Shown one piece after another: positions 1 to 11,861 of a stretch of DNA of 64,000 nt. The stretch's first letter is position 1; each line of letters opens with the position of its first letter. Position numbers and translations under genes: made by a program. The stretch covers positions 62,001-126,000 of the forward strand of contig JARVKI010000095.1 of NCBI GenBank assembly GCA_036674765.1, in the 5' to 3' direction. The DNA comes from Seiridium cupressi (Eukaryota > Ascomycota > Sordariomycetes > Amphisphaeriales > Sporocadaceae). The notes under the pieces are model-generated. The model ran no database searches. It saw only the letters and a list, made by a program, of their open reading frames with translations, and had not been told where the DNA came from.

Positions 1-794
1 CGTTGTTGATATCTACTCAGTATGAGCATAGGAAGCGAACTTTTTTCTGTGTGGGTCCTTGAAACCGTTAGAACTGATCTGAACTCAAAGAGACAACAGG
101 GGTTACAGGGTTAGACATGAATTGGCCAGCTTGTGACTCCAAAGCGGTAACACTAACTAACACTTACCCCCGACTAGGTCACCACGTACCGCATGAGGTT
201 CATGTCTGGAAGCGAGCATAACCATCCGCAGAGATGACGCAATTACAGTCGTGACTTGTACCGCTTCCATCTCTCACGCTCTGTGATCATTCTTGGGCTT
301 TTGGTGCCAGCCTTTCGCACATACGAACCACGCCGTATGCGAGCTTCGGCTATGGTACTCTATCCCCGATTGACATCGGCGTTTGGAGACTGAGAGCCAA
401 TCAGGACCCAAAATTCCATCGGCCAAGTACACCACACGAACTGCGCATTTGACATCGCCGTTTCTCATGGAGTGGCAGAAACCTAACATCCGGGCGAGAT
501 TCCGGTTTGTCTGCTGGACGCCGGAGCTTGGCGGGCGGGTTTAAGATGGAATTTGTTGGTCTTGCATGAGAGCGTGCAAGACTCTATAGTGTGTGGACAT
601 GAACATCAACATGACATGATATATTAAGGGAGGACTACTCCGCTTGAGACTGAGTTCGATTCACTTGAAGATATACTTAAAGAGTTAAGCAAAGCTACAA
701 TTACGCTTCGACTTACCATAGCTTCTGAGCTTGTCCATACTCACTCAGCCATCGTCTCCTATCCACCACCACTTGCTCACCACACAAGACCATA
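1..794. other. Left edge, no gene recognised
   Basis: Only short open frames without family resemblance occur here. The last 150 bases before the SDR start are presumably its promoter and leader. No repeat or RNA gene was seen. Confidence 0.5.
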
Positions 795-1676
795 ATGACG
801 GGCAACACCTGGTTCATCTCGGGGGCTACCTCGGGCTTCGGGAAACATATCGCTCTCGAGGTGCTTTCACGGGGCGACTCTGTCGTCGCGACCTCTCGAA
901 CTGCAACCTCGAAGCTCTCAAACCTCGCAGACCAAGGGGCACTGCTCATTGACCTCGATGTGACGGCGTCGGACGCTGAGATCCAGTCTGCCTTTGATCA
1001 AGCCGTGTCCAAGTTCGGCGGCATCACCCACTTCATCAACGCCGCAGGCTATATCCTCGAGGGCCCCGTCGAGGGCGCTTCCGCCGAGGACATCGCGAAG
1101 ACTTTCAACGTCAATGTCATGGGCAACATGAACCTCTCGAGGCACGAGGTCGCTCTCCTGCGCAAGCAGGGCAAGGGCGGTGTCATTGCCAACTTCGGAT
1201 CCCTCGCTTCCTGGGGTGGTGGAGCGGCCTACGCCTATTACTGCTCCACCAAATGGGCGGTATCAGGCTTCACTGAATCGCTGCACGCTGAAGTCAAAGA
1301 TTTCGGCATCAGTGGCGTCGTGATCGAGCCCGGGTACTTCAGGACGGGTTTCTTGAATTCTGGTGGTGGCAACAGGCTGTTTGTGTCCAATGCCTTGACG
1401 GAAGAGTACAAGGGTACGGCCGTGGAGCAAGTCAGGAGTGTGCTGAATCAGGTGGATAACAACCAGACTGGCGATGTGATAAAAGGTAGCAAGGTGATTG
1501 TAGATGTCCTGACGAGGACTGGGGTTGCCGAGGGTAAGGAGATCCCCATGAGGTTGCCGCTTGGCCCAGATATTGTGAAGGGAATCAGGGACAAGATTGC
1601 GCAGACGCAACAGTTGCTGGAAGAGTGGGAGGAAATTGCGAGCTCTACGGACCATGATGATGTGAAGAAGGCATAG
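795..1676 (+). CDS. Short-chain dehydrogenase/reductase (SDR), 293 aa
   Basis: Single-exon NAD(P)-dependent oxidoreductase of the classical SDR superfamily. The N-terminus has the dinucleotide-binding glycine motif (SGATSGFG, about residues 8-15), and the catalytic YxxxK is Y149-x3-K153. An alanine-rich helix and the typical EPGYFRTGF strand follow. The length fits a classical SDR of 250-300 aa plus a C-terminal extension ending in a charged helix. The ATG at 795 is followed directly by the Rossmann strand, which supports this start. No signal peptide is visible, so it is probably cytosolic. Related fungal proteins are usually annotated only as oxidoreductases of unknown substrate, and the substrate cannot be told here. 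The neighbour, a phospholipid enzyme on the other strand, gives no pathway hint. Confidence 0.9.
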   Translation: MTGNTWFISGATSGFGKHIALEVLSRGDSVVATSRTATSKLSNLADQGALLIDLDVTASDAEIQSAFDQAVSKFGGITHFINAAGYILEGPVEGASAEDIAKTFNVNVMGNMNLSRHEVALLRKQGKGGVIANFGSLASWGGGAAYAYYCSTKWAVSGFTESLHAEVKDFGISGVVIEPGYFRTGFLNSGGGNRLFVSNALTEEYKGTAVEQVRSVLNQVDNNQTGDVIKGSKVIVDVLTRTGVAEGKEIPMRLPLGPDIVKGIRDKIAQTQQLLEEWEEIASSTDHDDVKKA

Positions 1677-2180
1677 ATTGGTTCATAGATACGACAATCT
1701 TCACAGACTAAGAATTCAACCACCTAATCACAATCAAAGCCTGTGTAGGGATCTAGCTGTGTACAAGATGATGGGCTCTACACCAGTCGCCAGTGAGTAG
1801 AATAAATATACCCGGATTATAGCTCTTGAGCTATCCTCTCCTCCATTTTCTATTGAATAGGATGCAGTTGGACTTTGATTTGTTGAAAACCCTCAACGCC
1901 TTTACTTGATGCTGATGCTGTTTGACTCTGCTCGGTACTCGACATGGGCGAGTAGTCGGAATTGTTACCCGACTAGCCAATGCTCTAAGATAGCACTAAC
2001 TTCTATCTATCTAATTACAAGACTGTACTGGAAAAGCCACTTGGGCTGGGGAAAAGATATTTCGTCGAATGCACTGACTTGGCTTGGCTGCATCATGACC
2101 CGGGCCTTTTGAGGTGACCTCGTCGTCACGTGCCACAAGACACCGTTCCTGCAAGCAAGAATGGCTTATGTAGCAGACCT
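1677..2180. other. Convergent 3' intergenic region
   Basis: This lies between the 3' ends of the SDR (+) and the CDP-alcohol phosphotransferase (-). It should hold both 3' UTRs. Nothing else was recognised. Confidence 0.5.
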
Positions 2181-3667
2181 CTACAACTCCTTTTTCCCCG
2201 GTGCAGTGCCATTTGCGACCCCATTCGCTTCTTGGAGCTTCCTCTTGTTCTCCAATTGCTTCTCATATGGGATCGTCAAGGCGTTAATTCCAAGGAACTT
2301 GCAGATGCTGTTGGTTACCAGGAATGCCCAACGAAAGTAGACAACTGCTGCAAATATGAAATATCCGTAGAGATATAGAAGCTCATTCTTGGCAGATATC
2401 GGTTGATAACCCAATCGTGGTAGATTGGCTAGGATGGCACCTCCAACAAGTGGCACGAGCATGACCGTCCAGTATGGGAAAGGCTGTCTCGTCAAGTGCG
2501 CCAGGATCATCTTGGTCGTCATGCGGCCGAAGACGAAAGACATGGTCAAGCAGAAGAGCACTAGATGGTTCTCGCTCCTCAGAGTCGTGTATGGAGAATA
2601 CAGCCAAGCTCCGATAGAAAGTGTATATACTGCCATCGGTGTCCATTCGAGGAATACTGGCAAGACGGGCAAGTTGTTCTTCCTGCGAGCTTTGACGACG
2701 TTCAGTACGCAAAATGGCACATGGCCAACCACCAATGACCCAACAATGATCACAATCCAGATATCGCGAATCGAGTGCTCGCCAAGCAGGTGATCGTAGC
2801 CGAGGAGGTTCTTGGATCCCACGAGGTTCACAATCGGCTCGGTCCAGATGCCCGGTCCGTATATTCCAGAAAGCGCCATGACGAGGCAGGCGATGAGGAG
2901 ACCTTCTGTCGGTCCGTTGAAGTAGCCGAGATATAGGGTATGCGTGTGGTACGTCTCCCACGTCGAGAAGAACATGGGAAGGCAAGGGCATAGGGCCGTG
3001 AAGACGCCGGACTTGGAAGTGCCGAGAGCCATGGCTGCCGTCTCCAGCAAGCTCGCCAGCGTGCAGTTTAGCGAATCAATTCCATGGTCAAAGAGCTCGC
3101 CGAGACCGCTAGATGTCCCTGTTCGCCGTGCCTGCTTGCCGTCAATGTTGTCCATGGTCTGGTACATGAACAAGCCGAAAGCGAAGCTCAGGTACAGCCA
3201 TGATGGGCCCTATACATATGCCAAGCAGTCAGTCTATGCTATACAATCCTACGTCTCACGTGCATACGTACCGGCCCAACCAAGTCTGGCATGACTAGCA
3301 CGAGCAGCCCTATATTTCCCAAAATGAAGAAGAACCCAATCAAGGTCACCATATTTGGTGCAAGCCATAACGGGAGGAGTTCAACGAATGCATTCCACTA
3401 AAACGCCTCTTAGCTTGTTGTTGCCTTCGCCCCAAGATCAAGAGAGGTAGGGAATTCGTACCCAGTGTCGAAGAATGTAGTGGGATACGGGCGACTTGTC
3501 GACGGCGGAATACTTGTACGATTTTAGGTGAATGAGGGCATCGTCCGAGATGCATTCGGCTACGGCCGTCTCTATAGGCAAGAGGTCCTGTTAGCACCCT
3601 CCCCTCGACGCTGTGGCACGACAGTACGGGATACAGCTTGGAGGGACATACTTTTGCTTGGAGCCAT
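2181..3667 (-). CDS. EPT1/CPT1: Choline/ethanolamine phosphotransferase, 426 aa, 4 exons
   Basis: Integral ER/Golgi membrane enzyme that transfers phosphoethanolamine or phosphocholine from the CDP-alcohol to diacylglycerol, the last step of the Kennedy pathway. Exons: 3667-3652, 3571-3462, 3397-3272, 3209-2181; all phases close. The diagnostic CDP-alcohol phosphotransferase motif DGxxARx8GxxxDxxxD runs from D107 through A111-R112 and G121 to D125 and D129, after helix I. Several hydrophobic segments follow, and the tail is polar with a dibasic KKEL end. The first exon carries only 16 nt (MAPSK plus one base), so automated callers could miss the true start. The length of about 400 aa is normal. 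Whether it prefers choline, ethanolamine or both cannot be read from the sequence. Confidence 0.95.
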
Positions 3668-4962
3668 TGTGTAGGTTTTGCGCGAGCAACGGCAATGTCG
3701 GCTTGCCGCGGCGGGATCGTCTGTAGACCGACTCCTATAATTGGGAGCGACTCGTTGTCTACCTAGGCAAGTTGAGGTGGGCGTCGGAAGTCGCTACCGC
3801 GGCTTGAGAAGGAGAGCTGCGTAGGGAGGCGGAGGGTAGGTTGACGTCACGATCTCCCGTGCGGCATCGTGGAAACTGGGATATGTTGGTGGTCTGCACA
3901 CTGCACAAGCGCAACGTTCAAGACATACGGTGAAGTTTTTGGTTCAAGTGAATCAATCTTTCCTAGGGTCCACGACGGCCTAGGTTAGTGGAGACCGAGA
4001 CTCTTTCAACCACTGCCACTTAAAAGGGGGCCCCCGCCCAGCTTTGAGCGATGCAGCAATAGGAGATCACCCGCGATCGCCGGGGCTGCTTTGTACCGTG
4101 TCCTGAATGGACCATTGCCGTTGAATCGCGGCTATTCGCGCCAGCCAACGGGCTCCTCTACCGCCGCCGCCGCGCCCACGCAGGTACTGTAACCAGTTTT
4201 TGAGTGGTGGGACAAGGAACTGCAGGGGTGTGTGGCTTAAACGACGGCTCCCTGTTGCATGTGATATTCGTCAATCAGACACCAACTTCCAAGGTCTATT
4301 GATCCAATATCATATCTATATAGACCGGCCCGCTTGTGGGGTGTCCAGTAATGGCCGATGGAATTGTGTTAGAATTAGCATAGTAGTCTTGCACGGTTTT
4401 TAATACTCGGGTTTCCCCAAAACCAGTTTAGTATTCATTGAGGAAACACAAGCAGAAAAACTTGTAAAGTAATGCTAAGTTCGAGGTGGAAAGGCGGTGC
4501 CGTGTTACTGACAGGCTACATTATACTTTACATCGTTGGCATGGCTGCATCAGGCTTGGGCAATGGGCGCAGGTCTTTGACTGTAAAGAGTATTAAATTA
4601 GTGCGAACATGATGTTCAGTCTCTGTGCGTCGGCCATGTTCTCAGTCTCGGCATGCTTCCACGAGCAGCCCATTGCTATAGATATGACGAGGTCACATGA
4701 TGCTTCGGATTCCCAACCAATATTATTGACCCTGTGTAACTGCACGTTTCCTACGATGCGTGCCGTCCATTATTACCTTCCACCAATGCTCTATTATGTA
4801 AGGGACAAAACTCCATGCGCTAATGTTCGAAAAGGTTGTGTAGGCTATCGCCCTTGTAGTGCTGGAGACATTTGTTGAATGCTCACATCGGAGTTGAATC
4901 AACTTTCCGGCGGAACTGTTGCACGCATACTTTGTAGATAGTTCAGCGTCAAAAGCCCACGC
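3668..4962. other. Gene-poor intergenic region, 1.3 kb
   Basis: The first few hundred bases upstream of the phosphotransferase start are probably its promoter. The rest has only short frames. An 89-codon cysteine-containing frame at 4609-4878 lacks family resemblance and was not called. Confidence 0.45.
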
Positions 4963-5630
4963 CTAGATGAAGAGACCGAAGCCAACAGCAATACCGGCGG
5001 CCAAGGTGAAGAGACCTGCCAGGTTCAGGGCCTCTAGGTTGGGGGGAGCAGCGTTGCCGTTGGGGGTTGAGGTAGCAGTTGAGCCGCTGCCGTCAAGTCC
5101 AGTGTAGATGGTGACGCCAGTGCCTGAAGCATCGGTCCCGGTAGCTGTTGCGGTGCCCGTTGTTGTCGACGTAGTATTGACCTTGGTCGGGTTCTGGGCA
5201 CCGCAGGGGTGGTCTTGTCGGCAAGCACTGGAACAAGAATTATCTGATCCACACGCCGTAACACATTGGTTGCCCCATTCCGTGCAAGTGAAATAGGGTA
5301 GCGTCAGGGAGTACTCGGACACGTTTGGTTGCAAGTTGTTTCCACAGAGACATCCGTAGGTCAGAGTTGACTGTTTTGCCAGATTAGCCACGGATTCATG
5401 CTAGAGGCGAGACGATATGCCCATGGACAACGTACAGCGTCACAAGTATTTATTAAAGTTGTGCCCGCGGAGGTCTGTTTGCAGATGAGGGGGCATGTGG
5501 TCAATTCTTGCTGGCACCAGGCGTTCCTTATGGACAGAGAAACACTGTCAGGGTCGATGTAGTAGTCGCCACGGACAGTCGAGGCAAGCAGGGCCACTGC
5601 TGCCAAAACGGTAGTCTTGACTGAAAGCAT
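4963..5630 (-). CDS. GPI-anchored secreted protein, DUF7707 type, 200 aa
   Basis: Two exons, 5630-5436 and 5370-4963, joined in phase 0. An N-terminal signal peptide (MLSVKTTVLAAVALLAS) is followed by a cysteine-rich domain with the family pattern YxIDPxSVS, WCxxE, CPLIC, CDA, then YGCLCGNNLQPNVSEYS, PYFTC and QCV, and about 13 cysteines overall. A Ser/Thr-rich linker follows, and the C-terminal hydrophobic segment (LAGLFTLAAGIAVGFGLFI) fits a GPI-attachment signal. Proteins of this family are conserved in filamentous ascomycetes and are thought to sit at the plasma membrane or in the cell wall. No catalytic function is known, and none can be inferred here. It stands alone between two gene-poor stretches. 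Confidence 0.88.
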
Positions 5631-8339
5631 GGTGTTCGTGGTGGTCCTGGGGCAAGGCGGATATTACAATGTGAAACTACAATAAAACTCTATGAGCAAG
5701 TCGTCCAAGGGTATCGTGGTGGACATAGACTTTGGAGTCCAAGCCAGACGGCAGACTAGAGGCGTGACTTACAAGGTCTGGTCTTCCAAACGCGGCGATC
5801 CAACCAGATTATATGGATAATTAGCGATTGTATGAAGCGAGAAGAATGCACAGAAGATAACTGCCAGTAACGAATGCTGGAGCGAGCGATGCAGAAGTTA
5901 AAGAAGAAAGAGGTAGGAAAGCCTTCGAGTACGGGAACTCGGGGTCAATAATAAGAAAAGAGCAGATTACCTTAATAAAGGAGCTCTCGCCGCCATCCCA
6001 GCCTCGTTAGTGCCTCTGGAGATATGCCATGGCAGGGGTGTGGTAGCTATCGACCCAGCTAACCCACAGCCACCGGAGAGCTTGCAGCGAGCTTACAGTG
6101 GAGCTTGTCCGCGATTGGTGAGAGCTGCCTCTGATCTCTGGTTCACTGTTAGGGTCCGATGGAACCCTGCAAGGGTGGAGAGACACTGATGTGTAACGCT
6201 GGATTTCGCGATGATGCAGACATCGGATTGCTATTTTTTTTTCCCCTCCTTCCTCTCCGCCTTCACGGGTCTGGATTTGCCGCACACGGCATCACGAGGC
6301 GCCTTCTGGGAGAATGCTGCTGGATTTAGTGTCAATCTAAGAGAGCCCTATCAGGGTTATTAGCAGCGAGATCAGCTCTTTTCCAAGAACGATGGTTCAT
6401 TTTTGGCCATGGCCCGAACAAATTGGACCTGCTGGCATCCTTGCGTAGCGCGGGCACCGGCCGTTTGTCCTAGAGCCTCCATAATATTGCCATGTTGAGC
6501 CCACGGATCCTCGCGGATGTGGCACCACGGCAGGAGGAGCAGGAAGGCGAGATAACACGCAGTGGTAGCCTGCCATGTTCCCGAGGAGCCCACAGCTTCA
6601 CGTGGGCCTACGTACGCGGAATGAGGTGCTTGAGCAGAAGCTATCGTGTAGCGGCGGTCTCCCAGTGGTGAGAGTTGCGCTGATCTGAATCCGTGGAGGC
6701 GAGTGGAGATTGCTGATTGGACGCGGTCCTGGCCAGACGCCCAAGGCGGGAAAACAATACGAAAGAGTGTTCACCATCTTTCGCCGCCCTCTAGAGTCTG
6801 GCGCTCGTATCCAACGGCTCTAAAGCATGCGGTGCATCAATCCGAGGCGCTTTCGATGCACTCCCTCTGTCGAAGCTCACGAGGTGGTGCGTCGGACTGC
6901 AATCGCCTGCATATGCGAGTCCCTCTATCTGCGGAGGCTGCATTTCTAGTCGGACCACGGAAGCTACGAGGGTCCAGGTCCAATGCCACCGCGCACGGAA
7001 TACTCCCAACCACCAGACGAAACATTGCCTCGTCTGGCCGCCCATGCAACATGCTCGCTCTCTGTAAGGCTCGAGATCATTTCAGTACCTTCATAAGCAC
7101 TATGGGATCGATTTGGTCCAAATGACTTGGAAATAGGGTCTGATTAACCTTAACAATAAGGACATTTGAAGCTAACAACGATACTTGTGCTAAAATCGCA
7201 GTAGCTCCACAGCCAGGGTTGGGGGCCTGACGGTGAGCCGCCGCTCCGGGGACAACCTGGCCGACCGCAGAAACCCCTAGCCTGATGTGACTACATTAGT
7301 TGCATCAGAGGTCTCGGCGGTTTGCCAAGCGCCAAGCGAAAATGGTCGTGATGTTTTTCTCATCTGTACTGTACCTACTGATCAAATACTGGGCGGCCCT
7401 GCCTCGTCTGCAACTCTCAACAATCGAAGCCATCACCAGGCACATATGCCAAACACTCTGACCCTGGCTTATGTCATAGATGTCACAAAAGGGAAACGGA
7501 AACAGGAGAGGAAGCGGTACTGCCTCCGTGGATTTTTGCCGTCTTCAAATGAACGCCCAATGGGTGACAAATACTGAAAGTCCAATTCCTAATACTTCTG
7601 ACGGGGAGGGCAACCACCAAGGACGACACTAAGACCGTCTTTACACTATTGTTTCGCATAATTGATGAAACACACTTCCATGGCGCTTACGACATTTCGC
7701 GAGACCATGCATACAATGTATGTACTGTAAAGCTGCGTTTAGCATTTAGCATTAGTAGTATCCCGCAACGGATGCAAGGTAGACCTAGCGCCGACTTTCC
7801 GGTATGCTTCTTTTTCGTAGGCCTTTGCATATCTACCTACATGTAGATAAACTAGCATGCACGATACATAGGTACTCAAAGAACATATGCTTCAATTAAT
7901 TACCATTGCACTTCATGATCATGCGTGGACTGTGTACTGAATGAACGCGCCATTCATTCCAGCCAGGAGCGTACATGCAACTAACCTAGCAGAGTTTGAG
8001 CCAGACATATCATGCCTATCCTTGTCAAGGACGGGCAAGCGAACGCTTCCATCTACATCTGCCTACATACAATTCAGCTGCATAACACTCGCCTGCTCTT
8101 CCATGTTAATCAATATCACCGTTGTCTACTGGTTTACGGGGTGGCAGGTACCTTCTCGGGCTTGCCTGACAGTTCAAATTTCTATCCTCCTGAGTAGTCA
8201 AGTCACCAAATCAAACTGCAAGATCTATCAACAATCCTACTTTCAATATTCGACAATTTTCACAACTCCATTGGGTGGAGTAAGGAGGGTCTTAGAAAAG
8301 GTAGTACTGGTTTACTATGTCTGTAGAAACTCTCAGATA
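5631..8339. other. Gene-poor region, 2.7 kb
   Basis: Short frames occur on both strands (for example 6703-7125 and 6007-6285) but none has a recognisable domain, splice continuation or signal peptide. The first 300-500 bases may be promoter of the GPI protein. I see no other feature before the SINE. Confidence 0.4.
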
Positions 8340-8351
8340 TAATTTCGTCTG
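8340..8351 (+). repeat. Left target-site duplication of the SINE
   Basis: The 12-mer TAATTTCGTCTG is repeated perfectly at 8661-8672. The two copies bracket a 309-bp segment with a tRNA-like head and an A-rich tail, as expected for a retroposed short element. Confidence 0.75.
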
Positions 8352-8660
8352 TGCTAGCGCGGTTGGCGGTTCGAATCCGCTAGCTCCCCTAAACCTCTGC
8401 GCGTGCGTACATCTAACGCAGGGGGCAACCCCCCTCCCCCTATATACCCTAACGTGGGCATCTATGAGGACATTATCTATGAGGATCTCCCTACGAGGAA
8501 TATCGGTTATTGTGGTTAAGTTGACGGTTTTTCCCTCCGAGAGGACGGTTAGATCCTAAAAAGTTGGCCATTCGAAGGAGGTTTTCCGTACGACGATTAT
8601 GGTAAAATATCGTGGCACTTTATTCAATACGTTAAATAGAGACATAAATACAAATACAAA
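8352..8660 (+). mobile_element. Probable tRNA-derived SINE, 309 bp
   Basis: Non-autonomous retroposon candidate. The head starts at the first base after the left duplication. It carries a pol III box A-like motif (TAGCGCGGTTGG, 8355-8366) and a perfect box B (GGTTCGAATCC, 8368-8378) lying in a T-arm-like hairpin, followed by CTAGCTCCC. The two boxes are separated by one base instead of the usual 30-60, so the tRNA part looks internally deleted. The body is unrelated to any gene seen and contains a partial internal repeat (TCTATGAGGA, near 8460-8485). The 3' end is an A-rich, repetitive tail (AAATACAAATACAAA), and the second copy of the 12-bp repeat begins directly after it. The class assignment is inferred from structure only; no family name is claimed. 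Confidence 0.68.
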
Positions 8661-8672
8661 TAATTTCGTCTG
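8661..8672 (+). repeat. Right target-site duplication of the SINE
   Basis: Perfect 12-bp copy of 8340-8351, starting immediately after the A-rich tail. Confidence 0.75.
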
Positions 8673-10281
8673 CATGGACGCCGGCTGAGAGGGTACGGAA
8701 GTCCTGGTGAGTAGTCTCAACAGATCACCCAGTCCAAACGTTCACGGCAGCGAGATCAAGACTAGCAGATCATACATAGCGATTTAAGCTTTGAGGCACG
8801 GCTACTAGGTTGGTGCATCAATGAGAAGCTGCAGATTAATAAGAAAAAGTGGGTGATGCCACAATGTCGATCCACGCACACCCACGCACACCCACGCATA
8901 TAACCGTTGTTACCAAGGTTCATCTTCTGTCCTCAGAAATTTGTAATCAACCTAAGACTCCAGCTGTTTGTCATCATCTCACAGCCATCCTAGACTAGGG
9001 TCATAAGATTCTGTGAAACATTGGTATTCAAGTTCGAAGAACAGCGATAACAGAGCTATCTCATTTACCGTATGATACCCTAGCGTCCAATGGCAAGATC
9101 GTTTTTGGAAGGTCTGCCGTATATAGTCATCAACAAAAACAATTCAAAGGCCCGGGAAAAGCCCAACATATCCAGTAAGTATGTGAACCTCGAAGTGGCA
9201 TCACACGATATGGTTCCCGCTGATTGGTTCTAGATACCTTGAAGGGTGGAGTAGAGATGGTTTCGTGCGTTGAGTTGAGCTTGACTAATGTGTCGAATTA
9301 TAAAGCAATTTCATGTCAACCTTGTGCAGCAGTATGCCGATGAAAGGCTCTTCTGCTCGCCTGCCTGCTCTCAATAGCCATTGTTTTTTAGTTCCACAAT
9401 TCCTATGGCCGAATGAAATTTCAATGATGTCGTTGCGACAATGAGAAACTTTGCGAACAGATCCGTACCCTGTACCGTAACGAAAATGTTCAATTCCCAT
9501 GAGACAGGTGGGTACCGTAAGTGATGTAATTGAATGCCCAACGAACATATGTTGATATATAGGTTCAGGATAGTTCTTGGCCACGTCTCACTGATTAGCC
9601 TACCGGTATGATGATGCTATCCAACTTTGCGGTAGTGAATAAACGATTGGATATTTCTCGTTTCCTCGAAGAGACGTGACCGGCGGGAGCAATAGTCTTA
9701 GTCCATGTCCATCTGCCTATGTCATCATAGCCTAGGTACTCAAAAAAAGCAAGCATCTGAGCTGATAACACGTGCCAGCGCCCTGGGGTTCAAGAAGCCC
9801 GGTCATAGATTGGCCAAAGTCTGGACGGCGAGTTTGGAAGTTTATGGAATAGCATTAGTGTCTTGCTGTCCTGGTTTTATCTCAACTATATCTGATTTGT
9901 GTCATCCAACGCCTTTCGTGCAGAGAGTTCAGCTCAAAAAATAGCGACGGACCCAAGAAGGATCCGAGTACAATATTGGACCCATGCTTCGGCAGACATG
10001 GTAACTCCAGGTAGCCTCCAGCTTATCCGGGTTCAAGGTTATGTTGTGTCCGCCACTATGCATGCAGATTGATGTGACTATGCGGACCTCGGGGATCTCA
10101 CCAATCAGAGTTCGCGCCGTCAAAAGCCTCTCAATGTTCATCAAGACAATCACAACATGAACACACAATGCTTCTCGACTCCTCGCCAAAATACACTTTG
10201 TTTTAAACCCATCAAACATCACAACATGTTTGCTGTTCCCCACCACCTCTCCCGTGTTCTTCGACCGGCGGGCTGCGGTAT
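8673..10281. other. Gene-poor region before the GH43 gene
   Basis: It contains a short tandem array (10-bp unit CCCACGCACA, three copies at 8871-8900, the outer copies slightly diverged). No gene was recognised. Bases nearest 10282 are probably promoter; an in-frame stop at 10204 precedes the GH43 start. Confidence 0.45.
8871..8900 (+). repeat. Three-copy 10-bp tandem repeat
   Basis: Three head-to-tail copies of CCCACGCACA, the first and last with single-base changes. No function is evident. Confidence 0.8.
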
Positions 10282-11861
10282 ATGCATCTCATCAACATGC
10301 GAGACTCTGCGTACATTGAGAACTGGCTGCGGGGAGACACGGGTAGCGATGGCTTAGACGACCTTGAGAAGGCTCAATTCTGGCACGAGGTAAGACTCCT
10401 CGAGCTGGAAACCAGAAAGAAGAAGACAATCTGTCGCCGGTTTCGCAACTTCATTCGGCCCCCGCCAGTTCAGCTTTGTCCCGCTCTAGCCATGCAGTAC
10501 GACCACGAGTGCCTGACGCTCACTTCGGAAAGCACCCCCGACCCTTTCGTTGTCCGGGCTCATGACCAGTATTACCTGGTGAGCCAACCCCAGCGAGTCA
10601 AATGAGGCAGTTTTATCAGAGATACTGATCGCTTTTATAGACTTTCACCAGAGGCGACAAGATCGAGATCTGGACTGCAAAGTATCTGGCATATTTCGGA
10701 GAGAGTGCGAGGAAGACGGTCATCTGGTTCGTTCCCTAAGATCTCGACCTTTGGGCACGAGCTTACATGGGAACATAGGAGACCGCCACCGTACACCGAG
10801 CATTCGGCTGATCTCTGGGCGTACGTATATTCTGGGCTCCCTAATCCCCCCTTTGAGCCTATTATCGGAGTAGGATCGTCGTTTTGCGAGCCCAATACTC
10901 CCGATACCTGTTTCAGAATCCCCAAAAGCTATTTTTCGAGGACCATTACTAACCCCGATTTGATATCAGACCCGAACTCCATGCGATCCGGGGACGGTGG
11001 CATATTTACTATGCCGCAGCCAACCCAGCTCGCGGTAGCGGAAGCCACCGTATGTTTGTGCTGGGCGGACCTCCAGCGGACGAGGACCCGGCTCAGGGCC
11101 AATGGGAATTCTTGGGCCGCATTCATGGTATGCCCGACCAGTGGGCCATTGACGGAACTATCCTTGAGCTGAGCGGCGAGCTTTACTTGGTTTATTCTGG
11201 CTGGCCATTGGACGATCACAACCACTCGGATCTAACACAGCAACTATTCATTGTCAAGTTGGATGACCCGACCATCGTGGGCAGCCACCCAGTCATGATA
11301 TCTACCCCTGAGCATCCGTGGGAGTTCACGACGGACGGCAACGGTGCTCATGGGATCAACGAAGGGCCGCAGTTTCTCGAGTCTCCCAGCGGCAAGTGGA
11401 AGGGGATTGTGTACTCGGCTGCCGGCAGCTGGACTCACGAATACAAACTTGCTGTCTTGCATTATAACGGCGGCGACCCGCTGAATCCGCGTTCATGGCC
11501 CAAAAGCCAGCAACCATTACTTCAAGCCTCTGGCCATAACAGTGGACCCTGGGGTCCGGGTCACGGGAACTTCCTTGCGCTGGGGGACGACATGGTATGT
11601 GTCTTCCATGCCACGGATGGACAGGACGACGGCTGGGAGAACAGAAAGGCAAGGTGCCAGAAAGTAGCCTTCACCGACCACGGCCCATACATGGGTCATT
11701 ACTGCGGACATGATCCTTTGGTCGAGCAGCAGCAACAACAACATCGGGGGGTCGCTTTGGTGGATAAGATTCGACGGAGATTGAGCAAACAGAGTAACGA
11801 GTTTACGTCTGAAGAATCGCAACCAAAGAGTTCTCTTAGGTTGTTAATAGAGAATTACTAG
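10282..11861 (+). CDS. Glycoside hydrolase family 43 protein, 438 aa, 4 exons
   Basis: Five-bladed beta-propeller glycosidase, probably acting on arabinose- or xylose-containing side chains of plant-type polysaccharides. Exons: 10282-10578, 10641-10726, 10779-10820, 10970-11861; all phases close. The three GH43 carboxylates are in their usual settings: general base D87 in TPDPFVVR, pKa-modulating D203 in WAIDGT, and acid E273 in INEGP. WAPELH and YSGWP also fit the arabinofuranosidase-like branch. The start is the first ATG after an in-frame stop at 10204. The first 70 residues are charged, unlike the family, and no signal peptide is visible. The enzyme is therefore predicted intracellular unless an upstream exon was missed. 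The C-terminus adds a glutamine run and a basic tail. Confidence 0.85.

Noticed and set aside
4609..4878. 89-codon cysteine-containing frame as an effector-like gene
   Set aside because: The cysteines are irregular, the signal peptide is weak, and no introns or relatives are recognised.
8355..8387. tRNA gene suggested by a perfect box B and T-arm-like hairpin
   Set aside because: No anticodon arm, no matching acceptor stem within 150 bases upstream, and boxes A and B nearly touch. It is better explained as the head of the SINE.
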